In this document: in pieces, positions 62,691 to 64,000 of the stretch
How positions within the stretch are numbered: the first letter of the stretch is position 1
Layout of the letters: every line of letters begins with the position of its first letter
DNA from: Halocaridina rubra
Taxonomy: Eukaryota; Arthropoda; Malacostraca; Decapoda; Atyidae
NCBI GenBank assembly: GCA_037179515.1
Contig: JAXCGZ010015147.1
Span: 62,001 to 126,000 of the forward strand
DNA length: 64,000 bases
Direction of reading: 5' to 3'
Notes under the pieces: model-generated
What the model was told of the DNA's origin: nothing
The model's database searches: none
The model's input: only the letters and a program-made list of their open reading frames with translations
Made by a program: the position numbers and the translations under genes

Positions 62691-64000
62691 TTTGATGATT
62701 TAAGGAGGTGGAGGTGGTAGGAGTGGTGGTTTGTTGAGGCTGGTGGTGGGTTCTGGAGATGAGGGCTTGGGCGACGACAGAATGGGCTACTTCGATGACC
62801 TGATTGTAGGCATTTTGAGGAGAGGCGTCGGTTCCAAGGAGTCAAACGGCTGCCTGTATGGCCTGAGTAAGAAGGTTGGTGAGCTCATTTACTGATAAGA
62901 GGGTTTGTAGTTGGTAAGAGGAGGCAGAGGAAGGTGTCTGGATAGGCTGTTGAGGGGTGGGGGTATAGAATTTAAGTCTGAGGTCCTGGGACCTGGTGTG
63001 GTGAGTGAGTGTGTGTGTGGTCTGAGTGTTGCATGTGACTGTATTGCGTGTTTGAGTGTTGCATGGGGTGGAGGTGTTGGTGTGAGTGTTGCGTGAGGGG
63101 ATGGTGGGAGTGTGAGTGTTGTTTGGGGGAATGATAGGAGTGTGAGTGTTGTGTGATGGGGTGGATGGAGTTGGTGTAGGTGTGGGAACTGTAGGAGGTG
63201 TGATCTGTGTGTTAGGAGCCGGGTTAGTGTTGTGTGGTGGGTTTTGGGTGGGGAGGTTTCGTCTGAGTGGGGCAGGAAGGGGCCTTTGACAAGGATTGGA
63301 GGTGGGGTGAGGAGCAGGGGTGAAGTTGGAGGTGGTGTGATTGGCGGCGGGGGCAGAGGGAGGGACTCTTTGAGGAATCCTCTTCAGCCTTTCTGGGCAG
63401 CGGTTGTTCCATGCGTGATGGTTTCCCTTACAGTTTGGGCACTAGGCAACTGTTGCTTCTTTGGCCTTGAATTTGTTGAGGCAGCGGTCAGTGGAATGTC
63501 CCCCACTGCAGAGTGCACATCTCTCTGGTATTTCTATGTTGCCCAAATCTTTGACACCGGAAACATCTCAGTGGTTCAGGAGTGTAGTCTCTTAAGTTGA
63601 ATTTGCCCCAGATGCTGAGGTGTACTTGAGAAGGGGGTGGACCACAGATGTGGACCAGAACTTGTTTGGAGGGGACGGTTTGGCCCTCTATTTTGGAGAA
63701 GCAACGTGAGGCAGCAGTAATATATGTTTGCTTGGTTAACAGGTCAACTGACCAAGCAACAGGCAAGCCAATGAGGATATATTTCCTTATTTTCTGAGCA
63801 GGGTCCATCTCTGCCAAGTGATGCAAACTGAAGCTGCAGATATCTACGGCTTCTACTGAGGACGGGTGGATGATAAATTCACCCTGTACATTAGGCTTAA
63901 TTTTGCAGCCAAACTCGGTGAGTTGGTCTTCCAATTCTCTAATTAGGTCATATGCCTCTGTAGTGGAAGGAGTCTGGACTTTAAACTTTGATATGGGCTC
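62683..64000 (-). pseudogene. LINE ORF1 with zinc knuckles and Pro/Thr-rich tail (I-type), partial
   Basis: From beyond the window edge: 63934-63488 gives about 148 residues (MDPAQKIRKYILIGLPVAWS, then VHLSIWGKFNLRDYTP) followed by RCFRCQRFGQH, the first CCHC knuckle. A frame change lies near 63525, and a further knuckle (CPNC.GNHHAW...CP) is encoded at about 63435-63390. A Pro/Thr-rich tail covers 63350-62850. An in-frame TGA at 62842-62844 precedes the natural end, a TAA at 62683-62685 inside the ORF2 start. ORF1 binds the LINE RNA. Confidence 0.7.

Larger units (their letters stand above)
59090..64000 (-). mobile_element. I-type LINE, minus strand (5' end outside window)
   Basis: Read on the minus strand: ORF1 with zinc knuckles (from beyond 64000 to 62683), then ORF2 with endonuclease (62690-61487), RT (about 61163-60470), RNase H (59977-59510) and a C-terminal region (59394-59152). 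An RNase H domain after RT plus a CCHC ORF1 points to the I superfamily (I, Nimb and related clades). ORF1 and ORF2 overlap by 8 bases. Stops and frame changes occur in both ORFs, so this copy is inactive. GC content is higher than in its surroundings. Confidence 0.8.

Overview
This window carries no bacterial-style genes and no recognisable host gene. It is eukaryotic, AT-rich and intron-poor, and almost everything that can be identified is a retrotransposon or a microsatellite. The mixture (Ty3/gypsy, BEL/Pao, CR1/jockey-type LINEs, an I-type LINE with RNase H, and very long AT, AC, GA and ATT microsatellites) suggests an arthropod, most likely a decapod crustacean such as a shrimp, crayfish, crab or lobster. 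That assignment is an inference from repeat style, not from a marker gene.

Left part (1-15118). An LTR retrotransposon with an open 1386-codon Pol frame (415-4572) has the order protease, integrase, reverse transcriptase, RNase H. This is the copia order, but the domains are gypsy-type, as in the Gmr1 group. Its 3' LTR (5211-7226) is about 2 kb long. Next come a minus-strand gypsy Gag fragment, a 5'-truncated CR1-like LINE (copy A), a minus-strand jockey/CR1-type LINE, and a decayed minus-strand BEL/Pao pol.

Centre (14886-38402). A head-to-tail array of about thirteen copies of one CR1-like LINE family (copies B to M plus a short 3' tail). Nearly every junction joins the (AC)n tail of one copy to the 5'-truncated start of the next. 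Parts of the array were later amplified as segmental duplications: units of about 1001 bp at 25724-28714 and one of 1945 bp at 32527-34471. Copy M is split by a 1964-bp solo LTR (35363-37326) of the left-hand Gmr1-like element, with a clean 5-bp target duplication.

Right-centre (38556-53588). A second, different LINE (EN and RT, 38812-41816), large microsatellites, a minus-strand Gag remnant with LTR-like repeats, three more minus-strand copies of the CR1-like LINE, a possible solo LTR, and a LINE 3' fragment sitting inside a (GA)n tract.

Right end (53589-64000). A nearly complete Ty3/gypsy element (two LTRs about 98% identical by eye, gag, protease, RT-RH-IN) has its three reading frames stepped by -1. 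Slippery-looking heptamers lie just before the gag and protease stops. After it comes a minus-strand I-type LINE with zinc-knuckle ORF1, endonuclease, RT and RNase H, running off the end of the window.

The genes do not form a cellular pathway. Each set copies its own element, and the structure records repeated nested insertion, microsatellite-associated insertion and unequal exchange.
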